Assembly: GCA_930367205.1 (NCBI GenBank)
Contig: OV884014.1
Coordinates: 115,823,768 to 115,887,767, forward strand
Direction of reading: 5' to 3'
DNA from: Acanthosoma haemorrhoidale
Taxonomy: Eukaryota > Arthropoda > Insecta > Hemiptera > Acanthosomatidae
DNA length: 64,000 nucleotides
This document shows positions 24,245 to 35,464 of the stretch, in pieces. The notes below the pieces were generated by a model. That model had not been told where the DNA came from. It did no database searches and worked only from the letters and a program-made list of their open reading frames with translations. Numbering within the stretch: the stretch's first letter is position 1; each line of letters opens with the position of its first letter. A program made the position numbers and the translations under genes.

Positions 24245-25120
24245 AAGGGACCGGAAAGTATGTCGTTTTTTTTACATTAAATTCAAACACATCAAGTTTT
24301 TGATCACCCTCGTTATCAGCAAACTTGTTCCATCTAGTGTGCAACTTTTAATGCCGAATCGATCAAAATCAATTGGTTTTTTGAGAAAAATATCTGGAGA
24401 TGGCATTTTGGACATCATCAAATTTTTGAAATTTTTCGCCACTTAGAAAATGTAGCGATCGGAATAAATGGAAATCCGATATCGGGCGAGCACGGTGACT
24501 GAGGCAATACCTCCCACCCCAATTCATTAATTTTTTCCAGGGTTCTTGCGGGAAATATATCTGCAGTGGGGTCTTGCATTATTGTGTTGTAGAATAACGC
24601 CTTTTTTATTGGCAATCGCTCGCCAATTTACAATTAAACATTGATTTACTCGATCCAATTGTTCACTGTAAAGATCTGCATTCACAGTTTTTCCAGGTAT
24701 TAGCAATGAAAGACCCCGCGAATACTCCACCAACACACACAAAAGCGCCTTTTTGGAATGTAAACCTGGCTTAGCTGTACTTCGTGCCGATTCATGCGGA
24801 GAGAGATTTTTGGATTATCATAGAGGACCCATTTTTCATCTCCAGCCTCACCCACCATACTCGCCCGATATTTGGCCATCGAATTTCCATTAATTCCGAT
24901 CGCTAAAAATTTCAAAATTTGGATGATGTCCAAAATGCTATCTCCAGATATTTTGCACAAAAACCAACTTATTTTTATCGATTCGGCATTGAAAATTGGC
25001 ACACTAGATGGCAAAAGGTTGCTGATAACGAGGGTGATTACATCATTGATTAAAAACAAAAACTTGTTAAAAATTTATCTGTTTGAATTTAATTTAAAAA
25101 AAATTACTTTCCGGTCCCCC
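24245..25120 (-). mobile_element. Mariner-like element with duplicated inverted ends (876 bp)
   Basis: The element is bounded by TA on both sides (24243-24244 and 25121-25122), with termini aagggaccggaaagta and, inverted, gggggaccggaaagta. The two arms stay similar for about 260 bp, far longer than a mariner terminal repeat. On the - strand the core reads GDEKWVLYDNPK (second catalytic region), ILQHNNARPH, and WEVLP..PCSPDI (third catalytic region), with frame breaks between. The right arm read on the + strand also encodes a PHPPYSPDIWP motif, so it is an inverted second copy of the 3' end of the gene and not a true 5' end. The N-terminal DNA-binding half is absent. Confidence 0.8.
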
Positions 25121-25589
25121 TAATATTTACATATTTCATTCCTATTAATATATTATTATACTCAAGCACATATTTTACAAGAGGCTTTTGAAAAAAACGA
25201 ATGATTTTTCTTCAAATTTACTCTTAATTTAATCCCTGCCAAGTGTATAATTACTTCAAAACCATGCCTAAAGTTCGAACTTCTTATAATAGTTTAAGCA
25301 ATGAGCAATGCGTTAAAGGTTTCATTCTGACGTATAACTGCATACGTGCCATGTAAGATTTAACCATAACATTTTAAATGACCGACTCTTTCAAAAAGCA
25401 CAAAGATCAGAAAAAGTAATATAGGTAAAATTTTGAAAAACAGTTTCATTATGTTGATGGTAATACTCTCCCGCAAGAATTCAAGTGTAAATTGTATAAT
25501 TTACATTAAAAAAAAATGTTAACTTTAAAATTTTAGGCACAATTCTTCAAGCTCCGAATTAATTTTATTTTTATTTATTATTATTATTT
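25121..25589. other. AT-rich spacer
   Basis: No gene or repeat was recognised. Confidence 0.4.
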
Positions 25590-25945
25590 GTTCCGGCATT
25601 TGTGCACCGCGGCCTCACTGAGACCTATTGTGCGCTGTCCATGTCTCTGTCCTATATATGTGACAGGCCCACGGCCTTTGCAAATCTGAGGATACTGAAT
25701 GGGTCGATCAGTTCACATAGTTTGGGGTCTACAAGGCGATCACTACCAAAGTGAAGGTATCGCCTTCTAGCTAAGTTATCACAGTCACATATTATATGAC
25801 GTGCCGTTTCTCCCTCTTTCTCGCAGAATCTGCAGATTGGTGATCCAACTATCCCCAAATTAAAGAGGTGTTTGTTTAACCGACAGTGACCTGTATAGAG
25901 TCCTGTCACACTTTTGAGTGTCCACCTGTCCATTGATAGAAGTGC
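25590..25945 (-). mobile_element. LINE fragment: C-terminal tail after an RNase H domain
   Basis: The open frame 25652-25933 encodes the segment typically found at the end of ORF2 of RNase H-bearing insect non-LTR elements: VTGLYTGHCRLNKHL, then a Cys-His knuckle (ICRFCEKEGETARHIICDC), then RRRYLHFGS. The RT and endonuclease are missing. It belongs to neither J1 nor L2, whose ORF2 ends differ, and so marks a third LINE family. Confidence 0.75.
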
Positions 25946-26014
25946 TGAGCTTCTTCTCTTACAGGGTCCATCAAGAAACAGTTTCGAGTGTTCCTGTTTC
26001 TTAGTTTAATTTAA

Positions 26015-26592
26015 CTTCGGTATCCACAGTTAGCGAGCTAAAACTAAAACATAAAGGCAACCTCCTTAATCTGTAATGTTCAAAAGAAATACGGTGTGGA
26101 AGTTTAGAAATTAATTTATATTTTGTATTTTAAGCGAATAAATGATTTTATTTTACCTTTTGCCAATTAAAAGCCAAATTATGACGGAGGGCGATAGTGA
26201 GTCTCGCGGTGTTTTTTTTTATTTAATAATATATTAATCAACGATACCCAAACATTTATATACATTCGCCTGAGAGTCTATAATTGTATATAATTATCTG
26301 TAAATTTAAGGGGCAACGAAAGGGGGGGGGGAAACAAAAAAAAAAACATTTATTTATAACTCGTACCAATTGGTTGTAAGTCAGTCTTAAAGTGGATTAA
26401 AGACCCGCACTTTGCTTTGTAGCGATCGGGATGACAAAACAAAATGAAAAATTAATCACATTTTAATTTACGATACTATATAATACCTCAATATGTAATA
26501 AGGATTGCAAAACATCAATAAATGTCCATGTGATGATTTAGTGAATGGATTTGTGTCATGAGATAATATGGCTGCGTATTGTGCATTTGTGA
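26015..26592 (+). repeat. Duplicated segment D1, copy B
   Basis: This is the counterpart of 21110-21650. It includes the ttcggtatccaca start, the L2 3' terminus with its G run (26236-26340), and about 250 bp of further shared unique sequence. It diverges from copy A abruptly after the shared 'gcatttgtga' at 26592. It carries an A-rich insertion near 26335. Confidence 0.75.
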
Positions 26593-26946
26593 CTTGGTAT
26601 GCCATGCGCTGAAACCGTGCTAAATAATAAACAGATTTAGTCAGCACTTGTAGTAACGAAGCATTGAGGAGCGAAGCTGTGAATGGTAAATATTCAAAAA
26701 GCGTGCCAGTGGTCAAGGCTCTCAGATTCTTTTCGCAGATGCAACACCGTCCATTTCGACAAACCAGGCCACATGTTCAGTCGCATCTACCATATTTATT
26801 TCTACAAACTTCGGCTAATGCTCCAATTATTTCATGAGAAAGCGTGCTAAATAATAAACAGATATAGTTTTTCATTGGTTGTGTTTCTTGGTACCATGGA
26901 GGTTCGTTGAAGCACAAGTGAAGTTAATGGACCGCTCGCTGTATCA

Positions 26947-26978
<32 letters not shown>

Positions 26979-27268
26979 AATCTACACTAGCAGCGTAACA
27001 ATATGTAATTGTACTAATTTTTAGTAAATTTGTGGATTGAGAAGTAGAGAATCGGCATTCATTCAATCGTTTATACAATATGAATACATTACCCCAAGTT
27101 ATTGTCAAGAATCAGATGTTTAGCAAACCCCTCACGTTCTTTCTTCATCCGGATTCTAACCGTTAGAAGCTACTAACAACAACTAGCGCGAGAACCACAG
27201 ACGCTCATGAAATGACTAGATAACTCCCACTTTGTTTACACCAGGCTTTAATTCTTGAATTAACTACT
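26593..27268 (-). repeat. Spacer containing an older, diverged J1-related tail
   Basis: Positions 27060-27265, read on -, keep the J1 3' UTR order (tca-tgagcgtctgtggttctc, the gct.ctaacgg.tagaatcc block and the twin 'cattcat' motif region) at low identity. The upstream part includes a T run of about 29 bases at 26948-26976. The ctttaattcttgaat stretch at its end is the insertion target of the J1 main copy. Confidence 0.45.
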
Positions 27269-27269
27269 A

Positions 27270-27581
27270 AGCGGCCCAGCCAGAAATTTGAGGCCTTTTG
27301 TTTCTTTTGCCGATGCCGTTTGTAACAGAGAGCAGTCACAGGCACCGCCCACTCCCTGTCCGCAAGATCACCTTTCCCAGCATTCCATTCATCCCGCTAA
27401 CCCTCAAGCTCAATCCCATCCTCAACCACACATCTCGCATATCCCGCCACCTTCAAGTTCTTCGGATCTTACTAGCCTATTAACCTCATTCCTTACAGAG
27501 TTCAGAACCCTAATTACCCCTCTCATTTCCCTTCTTACAAATCTTGTCTCCTACCTTATCCCCGTTAAACAAAATCCATAA
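27270..27581 (+). pseudogene. J1 ORF1 (gag-like) C-terminal remnant
   Basis: This is an open frame running from the 5' truncation point to a TAA at 27579-27581. It contains the SFADAV motif found after the zinc knuckles of Jockey ORF1 proteins, then a proline- and glutamine-rich linker, then a hydrophobic Leu/Thr-rich tail of about 40 residues. The nucleic-acid-binding knuckles themselves are missing. The stop abuts the next frame directly: TAA is followed at once by GTG at 27582, which may be a mutated ATG. Confidence 0.7.
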
Positions 27582-30257
27582 GTGGATCCTTCCGACTCCT
27601 TATCCATTCTCCTTTGGAATGCGAATGGTGTTCGCACCCACACTAACGAACTGACAGCACTACTCCACGACAAAAACATCGACGTAGCTCTCATTACTGA
27701 AACAAGACTAACGAGTAAACGACCATTTACTGTTCGACAGTACAAGACTTATCGAACTGATCACCCAGATGGAACAGCTCATGCAGGTACCGCTGTCATT
27801 GTCCATAACTCCATATCCCACCACATAGTTCCTCTGGTGGCACATGATTTCCTTCAATCCACTGCAGTGTCAATCACCACTTCAGTTTTCCCCTTACACT
27901 AGCATCAGTGTACTGCCCTCCCAATAAATCCATTTCCGACTCCCAATTCATCTCCTTTCTAGACTCCATAGGACATCGTTTCCTTATGGGTGGGGACTTT
28001 AATGCAAAGCACCAACACTGGGGGTCAAGATCCACTAATACACGAGGACGTGCTTTGCTGTCTGCACTCACACGGAAACATTGCTCCACTATCACTCCTG
28101 ACACAGCCACCTATTGGCCATCTGATCTCAACCGAAATCCTGATCTCCTTGACTTCTTTTTTTACAATAGTTTAGGAACACTTAACTATTCACTCACGCG
28201 CCTCGATGACCTCTCCTCTGATCATAGTCCTTTATTATTAACCATTTCCCTAAGACCAATTCACAAACTGCCTCCTCCTTCATTTATTAGGGGCCCAGTT
28301 GACTGGGACCACTTCCGCCAGCTTCTTACGGAGTCCGTAAACCTCAAATTGTCCCTGAAAACATCCCAAGACCTAGACGATGCAGTGCATTCTTTCACTA
28401 ATCTGGTCCAGAGGTCGGCTTGGGAGGCATCGTCACCCCATCGTCACCCAAAAATCCATAATCATAATCGTTTACCTCAGCATCTCAAAGACCTAATCCA
28501 ATCCAAACGCCGCTCCAGAACAGTGTGGCAAAGATCCCGGCATCCTGCTGATCGCCGCTCCTACAATCAGTACTGCCGATTGGTAAAGCGGCGATTGGCA
28601 TCCTTCCGTTCCGATTCTTTCAATTCCTACCTCTCCTCTCTGTCTGCCAGGGATAACTCGTTGTGGAATGTAACCAAAAAAAATCCTAAAGTATCAACCT
28701 GTTTCACATCCACTCCGTCGTGATGATGGGTCCTGGGCGGCTTCGGATGGGGATAGGTCGGAGGAATTTGCTCTGCATCTTACCCATACTTTCACACCTC
28801 ACCTTTCTCATCAAAGCCATACTCACAGCACAACTGTGGAAGATTTCCTCACTTCACCTATTCCTCTCTCTCTTCCACCAAAAGCCGTGAATCCCTCTGA
28901 AGTCAAATACCTTCTGAAAAACTTACCTTACCGAAAATCCCCTGGATATGATCTCCTTACTCCTCAAATTCTCAAACAGCTTCCTCCTAAAGCCATAATC
29001 TTTTTAACCTATATACACAATTGCATTATCCGAACGACGCACTTTCCTCTCCTCTGGAAACATTCCATTATTGTCCTATTCGCCAAACCCGGTAAACCAC
29101 CCAATGAAGCCTCATCTTACCGTCCAATTAGCCTACTCCCTATCCTCTCAAAAATATTTGAGAAACTCCTACTAAAACGTCTACTTCCAATTGTTGAATC
29201 CAAAAACCTTTTTCCCACACACCAGTTTGGTTTCCGCCAACAACATTCCACTGCTCAACAAGGCCTTCGCGTTGTTGATCACATCTCCTCAGCCCTTGAA
29301 ACCAAACAGTATTGCACTGCCGCCTTTCTCGATATAGCTCAAGCGTTTGACAGGGTTTGGCACGCAGGTTTGCTCTACAAGCTCAAACGATATTTACCAC
29401 AGACCCTTTTCCTAATCCTACAGTCCTACCTTTCAAACCGCTTCTTCCAAGTCCGCTGTGGTTTAGAATATTCTAACTACTATCCACAAGGCAGCGTCCT
29501 GGGTCCCATCCTCTATAACCTATACACCGCTGATGTCCCCTCTACTCCCAATACCTTCTTGGCCACATTTGCAGATGACACTGCAGTCTTGTCATCCCAC
29601 CCAGACCCCGACATAGCATCCCATAACCTTCAAAAACACCTTGACGAGATCGAGTATTGGTGCAATCAATGGCGGATCAAAGTTAATGAAGCAAAATGCT
29701 CCCACATTACCTTCACCCTTTGTCGCAAGTCTTGTCCACTAGTTTATTTTAATTCTATTCCTCTCCCTGTATCCGAGACAGTACGGTACTTAGGCTTCCA
29801 TCTTGACAAACGACTGACCTGGAACCCACATACGAGACTAAAAAGACAAGAACTAAACAGACGCTTTGGACAACTGTACAGACTACTTCAAAGGACTGTA
29901 CTTCATCTCTCAATAGAAAATAAACTACTAATCTACAAAGTTATACTTAAACCAATCTGGACATACGGAATAGAGCTATGGGGGACAGCAAAAAAGTCGA
30001 ACATCAAGCGTATCCAATCCTTTCAATCAAAAGTCCTGACAACAATAGTAAATGCCCCTTATTATATCAGCAACAAAACCCTTCATAACGACCTTAACAT
30101 ACCCTACATTCTAGAACTCATCCCTTCCAAGTTTATGAAATTCCACAGTAGCCTTTCCAACCACCCTAATCCTGTAGCACAGTCATTGCACTGCGCCACT
30201 CATCCCTATAATCCTCCTCGGAGACTGAAACGGCAGTGGCCTCGTGACCTGCTATAA
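27582..30257 (+). pseudogene. J1 ORF2: endonuclease-reverse transcriptase, two frameshifts
   Basis: The endonuclease part starts SILLWNANGVR and carries ALITETRLT, then YCPPNK, GGDFNAKHQHWGS and SSDHSPLL, the standard APE-type catalytic motifs in order. The reverse transcriptase follows: SYRPISLLPILSKIFEK, HQFGFRQQHST, FLDIAQAFDRVWH (first catalytic Asp), GSVLGPILYNLYTAD, FADDTAVL (catalytic DD), NEAKCSHITF and YLGFHLDKRLTW. The C-terminal segment ends in RRLKRQWPRDLL, with the stop at 30255-30257. The frame shifts near 27890-27907 (after FP, before LASVYCPP) and again near 28690-28710 (before LRRDDGSW). No other stop was seen, so the copy is young but cannot make a single protein as it stands. 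It has no RNase H domain, as in the Jockey clade. Confidence 0.95.
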
Positions 30258-30572
30258 ACGCTGACAGTGGGAGTCCTGGCAATGGCCAGTTTCTCCAATC
30301 ATGTCCTGAGCATCTGTGGCTCTCGCGCTCTTAGTCAGCCTCCACTGGCTAGTATCCGGTGACGCGGCTGACGGAGGAGCGTGGGGGACTTCCCAAGACT
30401 CCGCTTTCTCTTCGCGGTGGATTTGGGGGGTCTCTGGGCTGTCTGTAAATATTGTATGAATGAGCGAGTGAATGATGAACTGTAACTATGGTATGAATGA
30501 GAGCATTTATCTTAATTACTTATTGCCTTATAAAAGGCAGATTGCAATTTTAGCACAATAAAGGAATATACC
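30258..30572 (+). other. J1 3' UTR (family reference)
   Basis: Landmarks used to identify the other copies, in order, are: a ctgacagtgggagtcctggc block, a tgtcctgagcatctgtggc block, ggtgacgcggctgacggagg, a gtctctgggctgtctgtaaa block, two gtatgaatga motifs, cttattgcct and the AATAAAG terminus. Confidence 0.85.
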
Positions 30573-30660
30573 CTTGAATTAACTACTTGATAATTTATTA
30601 TTATTATTTCAGAGCTCAATTCCAAGTTCCTTCCTTAACATGTTGACATTTGATAATATA

Positions 30661-30925
30661 ATTAACTTCTTTATTGTAATAAAATTACAATCTGCCTTAT
30701 TAGACAATAAGTAATTGAGATAAATGTCCTCATTCATACCATATTTACAATTTTCATTCACTCGCTCATCCACACAATATTTACAAACAGCCCAGAGACC
30801 TCCCAAGTCCACATGGTTGTCACCTCCCTCGCATGCGAAAGAGGAAGCGGAGTCTTGGGAAGTCCCCCACGCTCCTCCGTCGGATACGAGCCAGTGGAGG
30901 CTGATGAAGAGCGTGATAATATAAG
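30661..30925 (-). mobile_element. J1 3' UTR fragment, reverse
   Basis: It lies only 75 bp beyond the main J1 copy, in the opposite orientation. It covers the 3' terminus up to the ggctcgtatcc region and is then truncated. Confidence 0.75.
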
Positions 30926-32479
30926 CAACGATGAAATGATTGGGTCCCGGTTTAGTCTTGCTCTACACGATTTTGCAAATGAAATGAATCATTGAGATCG
31001 AAAACTGAATTATGGATTAGGTATTTAGAACACGGCGTACACACAGGCACAAAATGTATACTTGTCTTACTTTGTTTAAAACACAAGATCAAAACAAAAA
31101 ACTGGAAATAGTTACGTTTGAAAATGCGTTCATTGCTAAACCATGCTCCTTTCTTTAGTGGATATTAGGAGCACCATTGCTCATTACTATATAGAGGGCA
31201 AAAAGATTACATTCTTCCAAAAATATTTGTTTGTCTTAGATTAGAAGATAGTCCCCACCTTTAATGTTCGCGGAAATTTACTTGTTTGCAAACATATGGT
31301 TAACAATGATCCAATTACGTTTTAAGGGTGTTGAGCTACCCAACTGTAAGTCATTCTTGAAGAAAAACATTTACCATGACTGGCGGATCAAGCTTGACAC
31401 CTCTCATTTGCATACAAACCTGGGATCTGATGTTCGGCAGATCCTTTCCGGATTCTAGCCATTGGAAGCTGACAAACAGCCCGAGAACCACAGACGCTCA
31501 TGTAGTGATGAGAGGACTCTCACAGTTCAACTACTACGTGAAAGCACAATTCTAATCATTTCTTTTAAAAATAAGAAGCTTTGTTGTTACTTACTAATAT
31601 AACCTATAAACATATTGATCTTCTGGCGAGTTTCCTATGCCTTCTTCAGTCTATTCGATCGCCGAGGGTAGTCCTTCAGAATTCCACAAAAAATCATACA
31701 CTGAACTGATAATATTTTCTGAGTATAAGATGGAGACATTTTTTGTACTTAAGAAAGTAGTCGGACCTTGGTATACAGCTTGGCTGATTTTTTCCAGTTG
31801 TATATCGCTTTATGATAATACGATTCGGTATAGTAATTATCTTATACTTTCATTACCGGAAGTGAAAAATCTAGTTATTAGTTGTGGGTCACATGCGAGA
31901 CAACGGTGTCACGTGCTATCTGTATTTCCTGTCCTGACGAAAGGCTCCTCCATTAACTCAACACAGTTAATTATTTTTACGAATAATTGTTCAGTAATGA
32001 AGTATGCGTGTTCCTTTTGTAGGAATAAACATATTATTTACATTATATATATATTATTTTAAACACTTTGGTCGAATTTGCAATGTATTCCGCTACTGTA
32101 AAATAATGAATAATTGTTAACCCCCCCCCCCTCGTGTGTACGTTTAGGATACGGTACAATACAGACGTACAAGAAATACAATGTTGTATTTAATAATGTT
32201 TACCGTGTTTTTCAATAGTAAAATAAAGTATTTAAGAAATTAACCGGGACATCTGATCAACGGTTCAACTAGTTTCTATTATTACCGGACATAAAAAATT
32301 GTATTAATCCTGGGACACAAGCGATCTGTATTTCCCAACGAAATATTCATACTTCTTAACCACGAGGCATTTACAATAATTTATTCCAGTAGGCGAACAG
32401 TATGTGACTACACTAACTTACTAGCAAATACAGTAATTGAGGAATATGTTCATCTGCCCTGTTGGGGATTAAGCAATTG
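30926..32479. other. Spacer with an old J1-related remnant at 31395-31560
   Basis: Positions 31395-31560 read on - resemble the J1 3' UTR at low identity, with the tgagcgtctgtggttctcgg block. An open frame at 31637-32062 (+, 141 codons) has a plausible length but no recognisable motif and an AT-rich end, so I do not call it a gene. A run of C lies at 32121-32132. Confidence 0.35.
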
Positions 32480-32684
32480 CTATCCGCATTCACACAAGCA
32501 TTCATACAATATGCATACATTACCCAGCGACCTCTCAAGCACTCAAGATTATATCACCTCCTTTGCATTGTAATGGGCCAGATTACAAGCAGTGCGAGAG
32601 TTCATCTATTCACAGCTGGCTTTAATTATTCAACTGACTATACAAGAAACATGTTTATTTATTATATCAGAGGTCAATTCCATA
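32480..32684 (-). repeat. Old J1-related tail matching the J1 insertion locus
   Basis: It is a diverged J1-like 3' UTR in reverse. Its end (32612-32684: ggctttaatta...cagaggtcaattcc) resembles the DNA on both sides of the main J1 insertion (27245-27268 joined to 30588-30630), so it approximates the empty target. Confidence 0.5.
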
Positions 32685-33108
32685 GTAACCTATCCAACCA
32701 CCCTAATCCCCTAGCACGGTCACTGCACCACTCAGTCCTATAATCCTCCTCGGAGACTAGAACGGCAATGGCCTCGTGACTTGCTATAAATGCGTAACAG
32801 TGGGAGTCCTGGCCAGCTTCTCTAATCATGTCCTGAGCGTATGTGGCTCTCGCGCTCTTGGTCAGCCGTCACTGGCTCGTATCTGACGGAGGAGCTTGGG
32901 ACTTTCCAAGACTCCGCTACCTCTTTCGCACGCAAGGGAGGTGACAACCATTGGGTTTTGGGAGGTCTCTGGGCTGTTTGTAAATACTGTATGAATGAGC
33001 GATTGAATACAAATTGTAAATATGGTATGAATGAAAACATTTTTCACAATTACTTATTGCCTAATGAGGTAGATTGTAATTTTGTCATAATAAAGCTGAT
33101 TATTAATA
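32685..33108 (+). mobile_element. J1 LINE, 5'-truncated copy
   Basis: It begins in the last ORF2 codons (the NHPNPLARSLH region) and runs to the 3' terminus at about 33108, with AATAAAG near 33091. A 13-bp loss lies in the ggtgacgcggctg block. Confidence 0.8.
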
Positions 33109-34422
33109 ACAAAAAAAGTTAATTCTATGTTTGCTCTTAAACATGTTGATGTAAGAGTAGGTTATTGATAGAATAATTAAAACATATAGTTGGGATTGTG
33201 TAGATCCAGGTGGTCCATGAGCCTTGATCTTTGAGGGCACGTGGAGCCCCTGGGATAACAGGTTCCCTCAATGGCTGTAAAGCGATTGTTCCTTTTGTTT
33301 CCGGTAGCCACTGGAGGTCCGTACAGTCTCCGGTAATGGACGATGACTCGCTTCAATTGACCATTGGCCGGGTCTGCTCACTTGAGCGGCACCGATGGAA
33401 TCCGCTCTGCTTTTTACATGACTGAAATCAGGTTAATGGACTTGATTGCTCAGCTGGCCTTCGGAATATCTTAATAGTTCTTTTTTTTTTCTACCGATAC
33501 ATATATACAGGAAGTTGAACTTGAGCTGTACGATTTTTCGAAAAATGAGACTTGTCAACGGAAGTAGAATTTAGAGATCCCATCAAGAACTGCAGGTATC
33601 ATATTGCAACTCATGACTTTCGTGGAGATCAACTCAAGTCAGAGTTCTCTAACTCTTCTGGTTTTTTTTCAATATTCGAAAAGAATTGCAATACATCCTA
33701 AATTTCACATTCATCCGTGACGAAAATATCACAGGGTATGGCCACCCCCAAATATTTTAGCTTTTCGCATAATCCCTTATACATTGGGTACCTATCCCTT
33801 CAGCTGTGTTAAAATATTCATACATTGACCATACTCCATTATATAGCCTTATACAAGTCGGTACCGTATGTGTTTAGCTTTTTCAACTTACTGCTCACAA
33901 CTAATTTTAAATAATTAACATGTTTTTGTCCTGAAACAGAAATTTTGAATTCGAAACATCGTTTGTGCTGATTTAAATAGATTTTTTTTTGTCAATTATT
34001 TGTATTATTATTATTTTTATTGATTTATATGGCGGGAAGTTTTATTAACAAACTACTTTACGCTTCGCCTCTTTTACAATAACTTAACTACTTCGCGGCA
34101 TACATATAGATTAAACGATATTTTAATATATATAGAAGATGAAACTGACACGAGATGATACTACAAATAATAACAATAAATAATTTGTATGTCATCAATG
34201 TAAAAAGGAGTCTACTAGTCTGCTATAAAATAAAGTGGCTAGTGATTCTTATTGTCATTTGACCACCGTTCTTAGCAATCCCGCCCCCTTTTCTTGTTAT
34301 TAGGACTTAATGAAAACCAGCTAATATTTTTCATCGACCGCTCTCCCAACAAAACCCACTTTCCACTCATCATAGATGGAAGTTGGATGTACTACGGTGT
34401 GTATATTCAAATTATGGGCTAT
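33109..34422. other. Spacer with repeat R5 copy A near its end
   Basis: Positions 33195-33420 are GC-moderate with no assignable frame. From about 34140 to 34415 the sequence resembles 35890-36160 and ends in the same gtactacggtgtgtatattc stretch directly before a J1 fragment. Confidence 0.35.
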
Positions 34423-34960
34423 GGGATTAGTGTGGCTGGATAGGTTACTATGGAATTTTATGAACTTGGAAGGGATGAGTTCAAGAATGTAGGGTATATT
34501 AAAATAGTTGTGAAGGGTTTTGTTGCTGGCATTATAAGGGGCATTTACTATTGTTCTCAGGACTTTTGATTGAAAGGATTGGATGCGCTTGATGTTCGAC
34601 TATTTTGCTGTCCCCCATAGCTCTATTCCGTATGTCCAGATTGGCTTAAGTATACCTTTGTAAATTACGAATTTATTTTCTATTGAGAGATGGGATGTCC
34701 TTTGAAGTAGTCTGTACAGTTGTCCTAAGCGTATGTTTAGTTCTTGTCTAGTTTAGTTCTTGTTAATGTGGGTTCCAGGTCAGGCGTTTGTCGAGATTGA
34801 AGCCTAATTACCGTACTATCTCGGATACAGGAAGAGGAATGGAACTAAAATAAACTAGTGGACATTACTTGCGGCAGATGGTAAAGGTTATGTGGGAACA
34901 TTTTGCTTCATTAACTTTGATCCGCCATTGATTGCACCAATGCTCGATCTCATCAAGGTG
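34423..34960 (-). mobile_element. J1 LINE internal fragment
   Basis: It covers the ORF2 C-terminal coding region only, in reverse, from the NHPNPVAQ region back past YLGFHLDKR to the WCNQWR region. It lacks the 3' UTR, unlike the other copies, so its 3' part was lost after insertion. A short duplication of 'tagttcttgt' lies near 34740-34760. Confidence 0.75.
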
Positions 34961-35464
34961 TTCTTAGGTAGAATAAATAAAATATCACGAATCTAATATA
35001 CCGAACGTGTCTCGGATTGGTCTCTCTTGTATTGTGCCTGTAAAAGTCTATTTTTAAAGGAATTCTGATCTATTGTTTTGCTGTTGAGGAACAAGACGAA
35101 GGAAGCTGAGAAAGGTGACATGTTTCTAATAGGAGTCACCCTGCCATATCTTTATAAGGGGATCTAGAAGCGATGCAATGCCGGTAGCAATAGCACGAGA
35201 TATTTATACCCGGTGCTCAGCAGCTATTCAGACCGGCGATGATTCAAAGGCTGTTTGGAATTCGTTAGGGTCTATTTATTGTCCCGGGGGACACTCATGG
35301 CTTGGCGCAAATAGTAACGGCAACATACCCAATTAGACCGCGGCTGTGCCAGGGTCGGCCGAACATCCCCTGCCTCTGCCAATCTGCCGTTCGCGGAGTC
35401 CCGGATTATTTATAGCATCTATTGTCCGAAGCGGTCTCGAGAATAACTCATCCGTGAGTTGGAG
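34961..35464. other. Spacer with GC-rich island 35200-35420
   Basis: The island lacks convincing reading frames and repeats. It is a candidate conserved block. Confidence 0.3.

Larger units (their letters stand above)
27269..30572 (+). mobile_element. J1: Jockey-like non-LTR retrotransposon, 3.3 kb, bounded by 15-bp target-site duplication
   Basis: The element lies between two identical copies of cttgaattaactact (27254-27268 and 30573-30587). It begins within the end of ORF1, so it is 5'-truncated. It contains a full-length ORF2 split by two frameshifts and ends with a 315-bp 3' UTR carrying an AATAAAG near its terminus, without a long A tail. This copy defines the family whose 3' end recurs at a dozen other places in the window. 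Jockey-type elements encode an APE-like endonuclease that nicks DNA and a reverse transcriptase that copies the RNA at the nick, producing such duplications and 5' truncation. Confidence 0.95.

Noticed and set aside
31637..32062. 141-codon open frame on +
   Set aside because: No recognisable motif, very AT-rich end, no splice context. Length alone is not enough in this sequence.
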